Source: CAYHWE01 sp964360445 (GTDB lineage: Bacteria; Patescibacteriota; Patescibacteriia; Patescibacteriales; JAKAJF01). From it: a stretch of 14,826 nucleotides of DNA. Positions 1 to 6,839 of this stretch are shown piece by piece. Under the pieces are notes generated by a model, which was not told the origin of the DNA, did not search any database, and saw nothing but the letters and a program-made list of their open reading frames with translations. The translations under genes and the position numbers were made by a program. Every line of letters starts with the position of its first letter. The first letter of the stretch is position 1. The DNA is taken from NCBI GenBank assembly GCA_964360445.1, contig CAYHWE010000023.1, positions 1-14,826 of the forward strand, in the 5' to 3' direction.

Positions 1-2
1 AA

Positions 3-578
3 ATAAAGGATAAATATGGATTGCCTGATAAATTTATTTTTTTTCTCGGGACAGTCGAGCCAAGAAAAAATCTGGAAGGTTTGATTATCGCTTTTGATAG
101 ATTGCTGACGAGAAAGCCGGAATTGAGCGGCTATAAATTGATTATTGCCGGCGGCAAAGGCTGGAAAAGCGGCTCTATTTTCAAGGCATGGCAGAAATCG
201 TCTTACAGGGATGATATCAGGTTTTTAGGTTATATTGACCGCGAAGATAAGCCTTATTTATATAATCTGGCTTCATTATTCGTTTATCCTTCTTTTTACG
301 AAGGATTCGGTTTTCCGCCTCTTGAAGCGATGGCCTGCGGAGCGCCGGTCATAACCGCTTTTTCCTCCAGCATGCCGGAAATTGCCGGAAACGTTGGGTT
401 GATTGTCGATCCTTATGACGCGGACGGGATATCTTCGGCTATGGAAGAAGTTTTGACCAATAGCCGGTTAAGGGAAGATATGATAAAAAAAGGGCTGGAG
501 AAGGCCGGACGATTCAGTTGGAGTATGGCAGCTGAAGAGTATATAAATATTTTCAACCAATATGGCGCTAAGAATTAA
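3..578 (+). CDS. Glycosyltransferase family 4 (GT-B), C-terminal part, 5' end outside window
   Basis: This is the C-terminal nucleotide-sugar-binding half of a GT-B glycosyltransferase, a retaining enzyme that moves a sugar from a nucleotide donor onto a growing glycan at the cytoplasmic face of the membrane. The frame is open from base 3 and the first codons (IKDKYGLPDKF) already fit the inter-domain segment that usually precedes the LGTVEPRKN strand (bases 48-74), so the TTG at 21 is not a real start and the gene begins upstream. About 191 residues are visible. The family signature E-x-FG-x4-E is present (YEGFGFPPLEAMACGAPVI, first Glu codon at 300-302), followed by the usual PE-x-AG segment. 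The stop lies inside the next gene (17-base overlap), which suggests one operon. The acceptor and donor sugar cannot be read from this half. Confidence 0.92.
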   Translation: MKDKYGLPDKFIFFLGTVEPRKNLEGLIIAFDRLLTRKPELSGYKLIIAGGKGWKSGSIFKAWQKSSYRDDIRFLGYIDREDKPYLYNLASLFVYPSFYEGFGFPPLEAMACGAPVITAFSSSMPEIAGNVGLIVDPYDADGISSAMEEVLTNSRLREDMIKKGLEKAGRFSWSMAAEEYINIFNQYGAKN

Positions 579-1977
579 AATCAGGTTGTTTTTTTGGTTT
601 CTGCTGATTCTCACAGTAATTTTACTTCTGGATTCAGCTGTCGTGCCGGGAGGAAAAATCAGTTATTCTTCGATCCCTGGAGAAAGAAATTATTTTATCG
701 GAAAATTATCTCCTGTCGAAAGGATGGATCAAGAGAGAATCATCGGCGATCCTGTTTATTTTTCCTTAAGGACTCCGAGGAAATTCGATCATGTCCGGAT
801 CATTCTGGAATATGAGAAGAGCGGTGATTTTGACCTGCCGATAATCGAAGCTGGTCTGCTGGCGGATAACAGGGGGCATTACAGCCTGAAACCTGTTGAA
901 AATAAGATTTTGGATGATCTGGCATGGGATAAGATCGCTGAAAATAATCTGGTCCTTTATCAGAGAAATAAAAAATTCAGCAGCATCGGCGGATTTCTGG
1001 GTGACTTGCCCGCTCAGGATGGAATAGCGCTTTATAATCATGATCTTGATACCGAATATTTTATCGATAACTACGAGCCATCTCAAAAAAAGACAATGCT
1101 TGATCGCTCGTTGCGCGGAGAATATCAATTTTTCACGTATGTAAAAAATGAAGACTTGGATTTTAAATTCACCGTTTCCGACCTGAACAGGAATAAGGTC
1201 AGCGATGAGATTGGCTTGAATGTGTATTATGAAAATAAGCCGATTTATAGCCGGCGCCTGGAAGACGATGGGATAGCCGGCGACAGCGGCCGCGTCAGTG
1301 AAGACAGGATGCTGGAAATAAATCTAGGCGATCTGCCGGAAGGAGCCTATAAGATAGAATTCAGGGCAGGAGATGATATAATTACCAGGCGGATTGAAAC
1401 CGCTAACAGCAGGATTTCTTTTACAAATAAGATCTGGCTGGCTGATAATGGAAAAAATGATCTTAATTTATATACTGATGCCAAATCCATAACCGCGCAG
1501 ACAACCAATCCGGGCCGATTGCAAAAAATAAAAATCGGAGATAAGGAGATCGAGTTAAAAAATACATTTGAACAGGTCGGAGTAATGACCGATTACAGCC
1601 TGAAAGATATAAGGCTGGAGAAAGACGATGTTATATTGGCCGGAGACGGAGTTTTTGCTTTTGCTAAAGATCATTTTATGAATCCTTCGTTCAGGAAAAT
1701 AAACAGCAACACGGAGATGGATAAAGATGGGATAAATTATGTCTTGGCAGAGTATAAGGCTCCTGAAGCTGGAAAAAAAACCAATATCGCCACGCTTGAT
1801 TTCGATCTTAAGGGGGCTTACAGAGAAAATGGCAAATATGGATTCCTGATTTCCGTTCCTGGTCTCAGGGTTGAGGATGGCCCGGATGACGGCCTGATGA
1901 TAAAAAAGATAGAGGTCGATCTGGAAGGCAAGGATATCTTTGAATTTTTAAAAAAGAAATTGAATCTCGATGAATAA
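562..1977 (+). CDS. Membrane-anchored extracytoplasmic protein of unknown function (471 aa)
   Basis: I cannot assign a characterised family. The protein starts with a short basic segment and one hydrophobic helix (about residues 8-24), then about 445 residues that are polar, rich in alternating beta-strand-like patterns and Asp/Lys/Asn, with no further membrane segment. This suggests a signal anchor with a large outside beta-sandwich-type domain. A segment near residues 259-278 (LPEGAYKIEFRAGDD) resembles an Ig-like or PEGA-like strand pair. From memory, similar proteins occur in CPR genomes beside glycosyltransferases, but without known function. The ATG at 562 overlaps the upstream glycosyltransferase by 17 bases, and its stop overlaps the following 59-residue membrane gene by 8 bases, so the three are probably translationally coupled. 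A role in surface-glycan assembly or attachment is inference from position only. Confidence 0.85.
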   Translation: MALRIKIRLFFWFLLILTVILLLDSAVVPGGKISYSSIPGERNYFIGKLSPVERMDQERIIGDPVYFSLRTPRKFDHVRIILEYEKSGDFDLPIIEAGLLADNRGHYSLKPVENKILDDLAWDKIAENNLVLYQRNKKFSSIGGFLGDLPAQDGIALYNHDLDTEYFIDNYEPSQKKTMLDRSLRGEYQFFTYVKNEDLDFKFTVSDLNRNKVSDEIGLNVYYENKPIYSRRLEDDGIAGDSGRVSEDRMLEINLGDLPEGAYKIEFRAGDDIITRRIETANSRISFTNKIWLADNGKNDLNLYTDAKSITAQTTNPGRLQKIKIGDKEIELKNTFEQVGVMTDYSLKDIRLEKDDVILAGDGVFAFAKDHFMNPSFRKINSNTEMDKDGINYVLAEYKAPEAGKKTNIATLDFDLKGAYRENGKYGFLISVPGLRVEDGPDDGLMIKKIEVDLEGKDIFEFLKKKLNLDE

Positions 1978-2149
1978 GAACATTTTAATGATTATAAGCG
2001 AATTTTTTTATGTTTTAACCGGAAGTTTGGTTGTTTTCAGCTTGCTTGAGCTGATTTGGCCCGGCGTAGTTTTGGCTTATATTAACTTAAATTGGGTCTT
2101 GATTTTATGGCTTTTTGCTGGTATTATTGTGTTATTAAATAGGAAGTAG
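1970..2149 (+). CDS. Small two-helix membrane protein (59 aa)
   Basis: An ATG at 1970 opens a 59-codon frame ending at TAG 2147-2149. The product has two hydrophobic stretches, about residues 5-27 and 41-56, joined by a short loop containing LLELIWPGVVLAYINLNW, and ends in a basic tail (NRK). The conserved-looking Glu-x2-WP turn and LNW entry to the second helix argue for a real protein rather than chance. The start overlaps the 3' end of the 471-residue gene by 8 bases, the usual arrangement of coupled genes. I recall short proteins of this shape next to the same large anchored protein in CPR genomes, but no function is known to me. It may be a membrane partner or anchor subunit of the upstream protein; that is inference. 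Confidence 0.75.
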   Translation: MNKNILMIISEFFYVLTGSLVVFSLLELIWPGVVLAYINLNWVLILWLFAGIIVLLNRK

Positions 2150-2167
2150 CGAGTAAAAATAAATTTT

Positions 2168-2233
2168 ATGATTAAAGGCGTAATAGCCAAAAAACTTAAT
2201 AAATATGAAGATGAACGCGGCTGGCCCGCCTAG
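2168..2233 (+). pseudogene. Truncated duplicate of the 5' end of the RmlC-like epimerase gene
   Basis: The ATG at 2168 begins 21 codons reading MIKGVIAKKLNKYEDERGWPA and then a TAG at 2231-2233. The intact gene 94 bases downstream starts MIKDVIVKKLNKYEDSRGWLA. The two match at 17 of 21 residues and about 48 of 63 bases. Six codons differ only by synonymous changes, so this is not a recent copy or a read duplication. Weak similarity may continue past the stop (TAG for GAG, then a CGT shared after a one-codon gap) up to the next ATG at 2262. The two copies are in different frames. It is best read as the remnant of an older or horizontally replaced allele of the epimerase gene. A translated leader peptide is a less likely alternative. 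Confidence 0.7.
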
Positions 2234-2261
2234 ACTCGTTTTGATTTTAAAAGATATTCAT

Positions 2262-2714
2262 ATGATTAAAGATGTTATTGTAAAAAAACTAAATAAATAC
2301 GAAGATAGTCGAGGCTGGCTGGCTGAGATTTATCGTGATGATGAATTGAAGTATCAGCCAGTTATGGGCTATGTGAGCGTGACAAAACCGGGTGTTGCCC
2401 GCGGACCGCATGAACATAACCTCCAATCAGACTGTTTTGTTTTTGTCGGCCCGGGAAATTTCGAGTTGTATCTTTGGGACAGGAGGGAGGCAAGCGAAAC
2501 GAATGGCGCACACATAAAAATGGAGGTTGGTGAAAATAATCCATCTATGGTAATCGTTCCTCCCGGAGTCGTGCATGGTTATAAATGCATCGGCGAAAAA
2601 GACGCCTACTCTATAAATTTGCCTGACAAATTGTACCGCGGAAAGGATAAGGCGGAAGAAATTGATGAGGTAAGATGGGAGCAGGCAGAAAATTCGCCAT
2701 ACAAAATCGCATAA
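2262..2714 (+). CDS. rfbC: RmlC-like dTDP-4-dehydrorhamnose 3,5-epimerase family protein (150 aa)
   Basis: This is a cupin-fold sugar-nucleotide epimerase, probably converting dTDP-4-keto-6-deoxyglucose to the L-lyxo-4-keto form for rhamnose synthesis. Visible family marks are RGPHEH at residues 47-52 (position of the RG-x-H active-site His), PPGVVHGYK at 100-108 (usual IP-x-G-x-AHGF), Tyr116 in the following strand, and VRW at 137-139 near the end. At 150 residues it is shorter than typical RmlC (about 180). An upstream in-frame ATG at 2205 would add 19 unrelated residues overlapping the broken duplicate, so I take the ATG at 2262, where the duplicate also starts (MIK). Neighbouring rfbB, rfbD and rfbA complete the pathway, which supports the call. 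A related 3,4-ketoisomerase of the FdtA/WxcM type is the main alternative. Confidence 0.75.
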   Translation: MIKDVIVKKLNKYEDSRGWLAEIYRDDELKYQPVMGYVSVTKPGVARGPHEHNLQSDCFVFVGPGNFELYLWDRREASETNGAHIKMEVGENNPSMVIVPPGVVHGYKCIGEKDAYSINLPDKLYRGKDKAEEIDEVRWEQAENSPYKIA

Positions 2715-2737
2715 CTCATAACGCGTAACGAAAAAAT

Positions 2738-3133
2738 ATGTGTATATTCTGTAAAATTATAAATAATGAAATTCCGGCTGATAAGATTTATGAAGATGAT
2801 AAAATTGTCGCCTTTTTGGATATTAATCCCGTAAGTCCGGGGCATACTCTTGTTATTCCAAAAGAGCATTATCAGATGATGGTTGATACGCCAGATGAAT
2901 TGGTTTCTTATATTTTTGTACAATGCAAAAAATTGATGCAGGATCTGAAAAAAGCAATGGGAGCTGACTTTGTCGTTTTGTCTGTCGTCGGCATCGATGT
3001 GCCGCATTTCCATATACACCTCATCCCGAGAAAGTATGATGACGGTTTGGCTAATTTTTGGCCGACTGAAAAGTATGGAGAAGGAGGGGCGGGCGAGATT
3101 GCGGAAAAAATCAGGAATAATATAAGTTTTTAA
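2738..3133 (+). CDS. HIT-family (histidine triad) nucleotide hydrolase/transferase (131 aa)
   Basis: HIT proteins hydrolyse or transfer nucleotidyl groups from substrates such as nucleoside phosphoramidates or dinucleoside polyphosphates, using a His nucleophile. Residues 90-97 carry the triad H-F-H-I-H-L-I-P (His90, His92, His94). The N-terminus has the C-x2-C pair (Cys2, Cys5) common in zinc-binding bacterial members, with IINNEIPADKIYEDD and the LDINPVSPGHTLVIPK strand typical of the family. The usual N-x-G-x2-AGQ stretch before the triad is replaced by SVVGIDVP. Length is normal. The gene lies 23 bases after the epimerase and 2 bases before rfbB, inside the rhamnose block, which is an unexpected place for a housekeeping HIT protein. 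Substrate cannot be inferred. Confidence 0.93.
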   Translation: MCIFCKIINNEIPADKIYEDDKIVAFLDINPVSPGHTLVIPKEHYQMMVDTPDELVSYIFVQCKKLMQDLKKAMGADFVVLSVVGIDVPHFHIHLIPRKYDDGLANFWPTEKYGEGGAGEIAEKIRNNISF

Positions 3134-3135
3134 AT

Positions 3136-4101
3136 ATGAATATTTTAGTGACTGGCGGGGCTGGTTTTATCGGTTCAAATTTCATAAAGCTCTGGATGCG
3201 GAATAATCCGGATGACAGGATTACGAATCTTGATTGTTTGACGTATGCCGGTAATTTGGAAAATTTGAAAGAAGTTGAAAATAATCCTAATTACAAATTC
3301 GTGAAAGGGGATATTTGCGATAAAAATTTGGTCAATGAATCAGTAAAAGGAATCGATCTGATTGTGCATTTTGCCGCCGAATCCCATGTTGATCGCTCAA
3401 TTTTGGGAAGCGCTGAATTTATAAGAACAAATGTGGAAGGCACGGGGACTCTGTTGGATGCGGCAAAGAATAATGGCGGCATCAGGTTCCATCATGTCTC
3501 GACTGATGAAGTTTTTTGCAGTCTTGGTCCTGATGATCCGAAATTTAACGAGAAAACTCCGTATGATCCAAGAAGCCCATATAGCGCTTCAAAAGCAGCT
3601 TCCGATCATTTGGTAAGAGCTTACTTCCATACGCATAATTTGCCGATAACTATTTCCAATTGCACCAATAATTACGGGCCATGCCATTTTCCGGAAAAGC
3701 TGATACCTTTATTCATAACTAATCTGATGGAAGGGAAAAAGGTGCCTATCTACGGAGAGGGTAAAAATATCCGCGACTGGATTTATGTTGATGACCATAA
3801 TAAAGGCGTCGAGGCGATAATCAAAAAAGGAAAAATCGGCGAGACATATTGTTTGGGCGGCGGCAATGAAATCAGCAATATAGAGATCACGAAAATGATT
3901 TTGGAATTGATGGGAAAGGGCGAGGATATGATTGAATATGTTGACGACAGGAAGGGGCATGATTTCCGCTATGCGATTGATTTTTCAAAAGCGCAAAAAG
4001 AATTGGGGTGGGAGCCTGAAGTTGATTTCAAGGAAGGCTTGGCAAAAACTGTGGAATGGTATAAGAATAATGAGGGTTGGTGGAAAAAAATAAAAATATG
4101 A
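3136..4101 (+). CDS. rfbB: dTDP-glucose 4,6-dehydratase
   Basis: RmlB converts dTDP-glucose to dTDP-4-keto-6-deoxyglucose, the second step of dTDP-L-rhamnose synthesis, using tightly bound NAD in the cytoplasm. The extended short-chain dehydrogenase fold is clear. The Rossmann motif GGAGFIGS is at residues 7-14, the TDE catalytic trio at Thr123-Asp124-Glu125, Y-x3-K at Tyr149-Lys153, the NNYGP segment at 178-182 and RDWIYVDDH at 213-221. At 321 residues it is shorter than the usual 340-360, and the loop between TDE and Y-x3-K is about 8 residues shorter than in Salmonella RmlB. The usual VYG after TDE is VFC here. It begins 2 bases after the HIT stop, and its TGA overlaps the rfbD start as ATGA (4098-4101). 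Confidence 0.95.
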   Translation: MNILVTGGAGFIGSNFIKLWMRNNPDDRITNLDCLTYAGNLENLKEVENNPNYKFVKGDICDKNLVNESVKGIDLIVHFAAESHVDRSILGSAEFIRTNVEGTGTLLDAAKNNGGIRFHHVSTDEVFCSLGPDDPKFNEKTPYDPRSPYSASKAASDHLVRAYFHTHNLPITISNCTNNYGPCHFPEKLIPLFITNLMEGKKVPIYGEGKNIRDWIYVDDHNKGVEAIIKKGKIGETYCLGGGNEISNIEITKMILELMGKGEDMIEYVDDRKGHDFRYAIDFSKAQKELGWEPEVDFKEGLAKTVEWYKNNEGWWKKIKI

Positions 4102-5000
4102 AAATCTTAATTTTAGGGTCAAATGGAAATTTAGGACAGCAATTGGTAAAAGTTTTTTCAGAGGGAAATGGCGTGATCGCCTGGGACAGAGGCGAGATAG
4201 ATATTACCGACAAGGCTTTAATCTTGAAAAAAATCAAAGACATAAAGCCAGCGGTCATTATAAATGCCGCCGCGTATAATGCCGTGGATAAATGCGAAAC
4301 AGATGAGAAAGAATTTGAGCTTGCTAAAAAATTGAATGGAGAGGCGCCGGGATTCTTGGCTGAAGCCGCTTTAAACATCGGAGCGATTCTTATCCATTAT
4401 TCGACAGATTATGTTTTCGGCGGACATGCGCATCATAATGAGAAGACTATGAAAGAAATAAAAGAACAAGGCGGATTTTTAGAGAGTGACGAGCAAAGGC
4501 CTATAAATAAATACGGGCAGTCAAAGTTTATGGGAGAACAAGAGATTATAAGATTATCGGGCAGAGGACTGAAATGGTATCTGATCAGGACTTCAAAATT
4601 ATTCGGACCCCGCGGGATGAGCGAGGTGTCCAAGACGAGTTTTTTTGATGTCATGTTAAAATTAAGCAGGGAAAAGAGCGAAGTGGATGTGGTCAATGAT
4701 GAGGTGAGCTGTTTTACTTATACCCCTGATCTCGCGCAGGCAACAAAGAAATTGATTGATGAAAATATGGGATACGGAATTTATCATATTACAAACAATT
4801 TTCCTTGCGGATGGTATAAGGCGGCAAAAGATCTGTTCAAAATAGCGGAGATAAAAATAAAAGTAAATCCGGTGACAAGCGATAAATTTCCCCGTTCGGC
4901 CAAACGTCCCAAGTATTCGGTTTTATTGAATACGAAGATTGATAATCTAAGAGACTGGAAAGAGGCATTGAAAGAATATTTAAAAATTGTAAATAATTAA
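4098..5000 (+). CDS. rfbD: dTDP-4-dehydrorhamnose reductase (300 aa)
   Basis: RmlD performs the last step of dTDP-L-rhamnose synthesis, NAD(P)H reduction of the 4-keto group. The N-terminal GSNGNLGQQ dinucleotide-binding loop spans residues 7-15. It is followed by INAAAYNAVDKCE (55-67), STDYVFGG (102-109), the catalytic Y-x3-K at Tyr139-Lys143 and RTSKLFG (164-170). The segment between STDYVFGG and Tyr139 is longer than in typical RmlD and rich in Lys/Glu. An upstream TTG at 4077 would add seven residues, but the ATG at 4098 gives the expected MKILILG start and forms an ATGA overlap with the rfbB stop, so I choose it. The reductase is 3 bases from rfbA and belongs to the same transcript. Confidence 0.93.
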   Translation: MKILILGSNGNLGQQLVKVFSEGNGVIAWDRGEIDITDKALILKKIKDIKPAVIINAAAYNAVDKCETDEKEFELAKKLNGEAPGFLAEAALNIGAILIHYSTDYVFGGHAHHNEKTMKEIKEQGGFLESDEQRPINKYGQSKFMGEQEIIRLSGRGLKWYLIRTSKLFGPRGMSEVSKTSFFDVMLKLSREKSEVDVVNDEVSCFTYTPDLAQATKKLIDENMGYGIYHITNNFPCGWYKAAKDLFKIAEIKIKVNPVTSDKFPRSAKRPKYSVLLNTKIDNLRDWKEALKEYLKIVNN

Positions 5001-5003
5001 TTT

Positions 5004-5729
5004 ATGAGAGGAATAATTTTATCAGGAGGTTCAGCGACAAGATTAAGGCCATGCACGAAGGTGACAAGCAAGCAATTATTGCCCGTTTATGATAGGCCGA
5101 TGATTTATTATCCTCTTAATACTTTGATCAAGGCCGGCATAAAAGAGATCCTTGTTATCGTAGCTCCTGAGCGCGCCGGCGATTATTTGAATTTGCTCGG
5201 CAGCGGGAAAGAATTCGGCGTGAGGTTTACCTATGAAATCCAGGACAAGCCGAACGGCTTGGCAGAGGCGTTCATTATAGGCGAAAATTTTATTGACGAT
5301 GAGGATGTCGCTTTGATTTTAGGTGACAATATTTTTGAAGATGACTTGAGCGAGGAGATAAAAAATTTCAAAAATGGAGGAAAGATTTTTGCCAAAAAGG
5401 TGAGCGATCCGGAAAGATTCGGAGTCGTCAAATTCGATGAAAATATGAGGGCGCAGAAAATAGTGGAAAAACCTAAAGACTGGGTCAGTGATTATGCAGT
5501 AACGGGACTGTATATTTTTGACAACAGGGTCGTTGAATTCGCTAAAAACGTCAAGCCGAGCCCAAGGGGAGAATTGGAAATCGTGGATCTGCAGAATGCT
5601 TATCTGGAAAAAGGCGAATTGGAAGTCGCAATGATCAATGGCGAATGGATCGATGCCGGAACTTTCGACAGTCTTTTGAGGGCGCAAATTTTGGCCAAGG
5701 AAAAGTTAAGCGATAAGTTGGTCATATAA
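5004..5729 (+). CDS. rfbA: Glucose-1-phosphate thymidylyltransferase, short form (241 aa)
   Basis: RmlA joins glucose-1-phosphate and dTTP to give dTDP-glucose, the entry step to dTDP-L-rhamnose. The nucleotidyltransferase signature is GGSATRLRP at residues 8-16, with Ala in place of the second Gly of the usual GGSGTR. It is followed by SKQLLPVYDRPMIYYPL (22-38), LAEAF at 86-90, the metal-binding GDN at 107-109, EKP at 155-157 and WIDAGTFDSLL at 215-225. At 241 residues it lacks the roughly 50-residue C-terminal extension of the Enterobacterial 290-residue enzymes, which forms the allosteric dTDP-rhamnose site, so feedback control by that site is unlikely (inference). Order in the operon is rfbC-HIT-rfbB-rfbD-rfbA. 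It ends 2 bases before the next glycosyltransferase. Confidence 0.95.
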   Translation: MRGIILSGGSATRLRPCTKVTSKQLLPVYDRPMIYYPLNTLIKAGIKEILVIVAPERAGDYLNLLGSGKEFGVRFTYEIQDKPNGLAEAFIIGENFIDDEDVALILGDNIFEDDLSEEIKNFKNGGKIFAKKVSDPERFGVVKFDENMRAQKIVEKPKDWVSDYAVTGLYIFDNRVVEFAKNVKPSPRGELEIVDLQNAYLEKGELEVAMINGEWIDAGTFDSLLRAQILAKEKLSDKLVI

Positions 5730-5731
5730 AC

Positions 5732-6811
5732 ATGAACAAATTAGCAGTTGGATTTATAACCTACGGCAAGTCGACGGCGAAATATCTGCCGTATTTTTTG
5801 CCGAGCATTGTCAGAACCTCTGATTTTTACATGAAGGCACATGATTGCACTGATATAAAGATCATGGCCGTAGATAATAGTGAAATAGAGAATAATGAAA
5901 ATCAGGAATATATAAAAAATAATTTTCCAGAAATAGAATTAGAATGGGCGGGAGGCAATCTCGGCTTCGCTGTGGCTTATAATAAGATGATCGGCAATAC
6001 GATCAGGAATGGATTCGAATATTTTTTAGCAGTCAATCCGGATATGATTTTTGACAAGGGAATGATTGCCGGATTAATGGAAGAAATAAAGAAAGATAAA
6101 AAAAACGGAGCGGTTGCGCCTAAAATTTTAAAATGGGATTTTAGTCAATTAGCAATAAACAATTACGAATTACGAATCAGCAAGGAAGAATTGGATAATA
6201 GTAAAACTGATATTATAGATAGTTGCGGTATTTTCATGACCAAGGAGCATCGTTTTTCTGATTGTGAGCAGGGGGAGGTTGATGATGGCCAGACAGAGAT
6301 AAAAGAAGTTTTTGGATTTTCCGGGGCGGCGGTGTTGCTTAATTTAAAAGCATTGCAGGATGTGGCATTTGAAGGCAGGGAATTTTTTGATGAGCTTATG
6401 TTCATGTATAAGGAGGATTGCGATTTGTCTTACCGTTTGCGTTTGGCGGGTTGGAAAATAAAATTAGCGCCAAGCGCGGTCGCATATCATCATCGCGGAG
6501 TCAGTCCGAAAGGTGAAAGCAATTTTAAAATAGCCTTGAACCGGTTCGGGAAGAGTAAACAGAATAAAAAATGGTCATTCTTGAATCATTGGATAATGTT
6601 TTCTAAATTCAAGAATCTGCATTATTCCTGGAAAGTAGATTTTGCCACCGCGTTTTATCAGTTCAAGAAAATAATTTTTGTTTTATTATTCGAGCAATAT
6701 CTTTTTTTGGAGTTTTTGAAATTGCGGAAGCTGAAAGATGAAATCAGGAAGAGGGGGGGGCAGCTGAAAGTCAGGGTTGATATGGCGGAAATGGAGAGGT
6801 GGATGAGGTAA
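5732..6811 (+). CDS. Glycosyltransferase family 2, rhamnosyltransferase-like (359 aa)
   Basis: This is a GT-A fold, inverting GT2 enzyme likely to add one sugar of the surface glycan in the cytoplasm. The nucleotide-binding strand ends in AVDNS (46-50), then GNLGFAVAYN (75-84), the DxD-equivalent NPDM (102-105) and the ED-x-D acceptor/base region KEDCDLSYRLRLAGW (227-241). A 25-residue poorly conserved insertion (about 136-160) is encoded partly by a short AT-rich tandem repeat (6146-6177), so that part is probably a tolerated surface loop. The C-terminus (from about 300) has a hydrophobic patch and a Lys/Arg-rich tail that could contact the membrane. It follows rfbA by 2 bases. Rhamnose as donor is inference from the adjacent rfb genes. 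Confidence 0.9.
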   Translation: MNKLAVGFITYGKSTAKYLPYFLPSIVRTSDFYMKAHDCTDIKIMAVDNSEIENNENQEYIKNNFPEIELEWAGGNLGFAVAYNKMIGNTIRNGFEYFLAVNPDMIFDKGMIAGLMEEIKKDKKNGAVAPKILKWDFSQLAINNYELRISKEELDNSKTDIIDSCGIFMTKEHRFSDCEQGEVDDGQTEIKEVFGFSGAAVLLNLKALQDVAFEGREFFDELMFMYKEDCDLSYRLRLAGWKIKLAPSAVAYHHRGVSPKGESNFKIALNRFGKSKQNKKWSFLNHWIMFSKFKNLHYSWKVDFATAFYQFKKIIFVLLFEQYLFLEFLKLRKLKDEIRKRGGQLKVRVDMAEMERWMR

Positions 6812-6839
6812 ATTAAATGTCATTGCGAGGAAAATTTTT

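Noticed and set aside
21..23. TTG as start of the first glycosyltransferase
   Set aside because: The frame is open from base 3 and the preceding residues fit the family, so the gene simply continues upstream of the window.
2205..2261. 19-residue N-terminal extension of the epimerase
   Set aside because: It is read through the broken duplicate in another frame; the ATG at 2262 matches the duplicate's own start and the family start.
4077..4097. TTG start for rfbD, seven residues longer
   Set aside because: The ATG at 4098 forms an ATGA overlap with the rfbB stop and gives a standard Rossmann N-terminus.
3136..5000. Recoded TGA (Gracilibacteria/Absconditabacteria code)
   Set aside because: rfbB ends at TGA exactly at the rfbD start and proteins have normal ends, so TGA acts as a stop.
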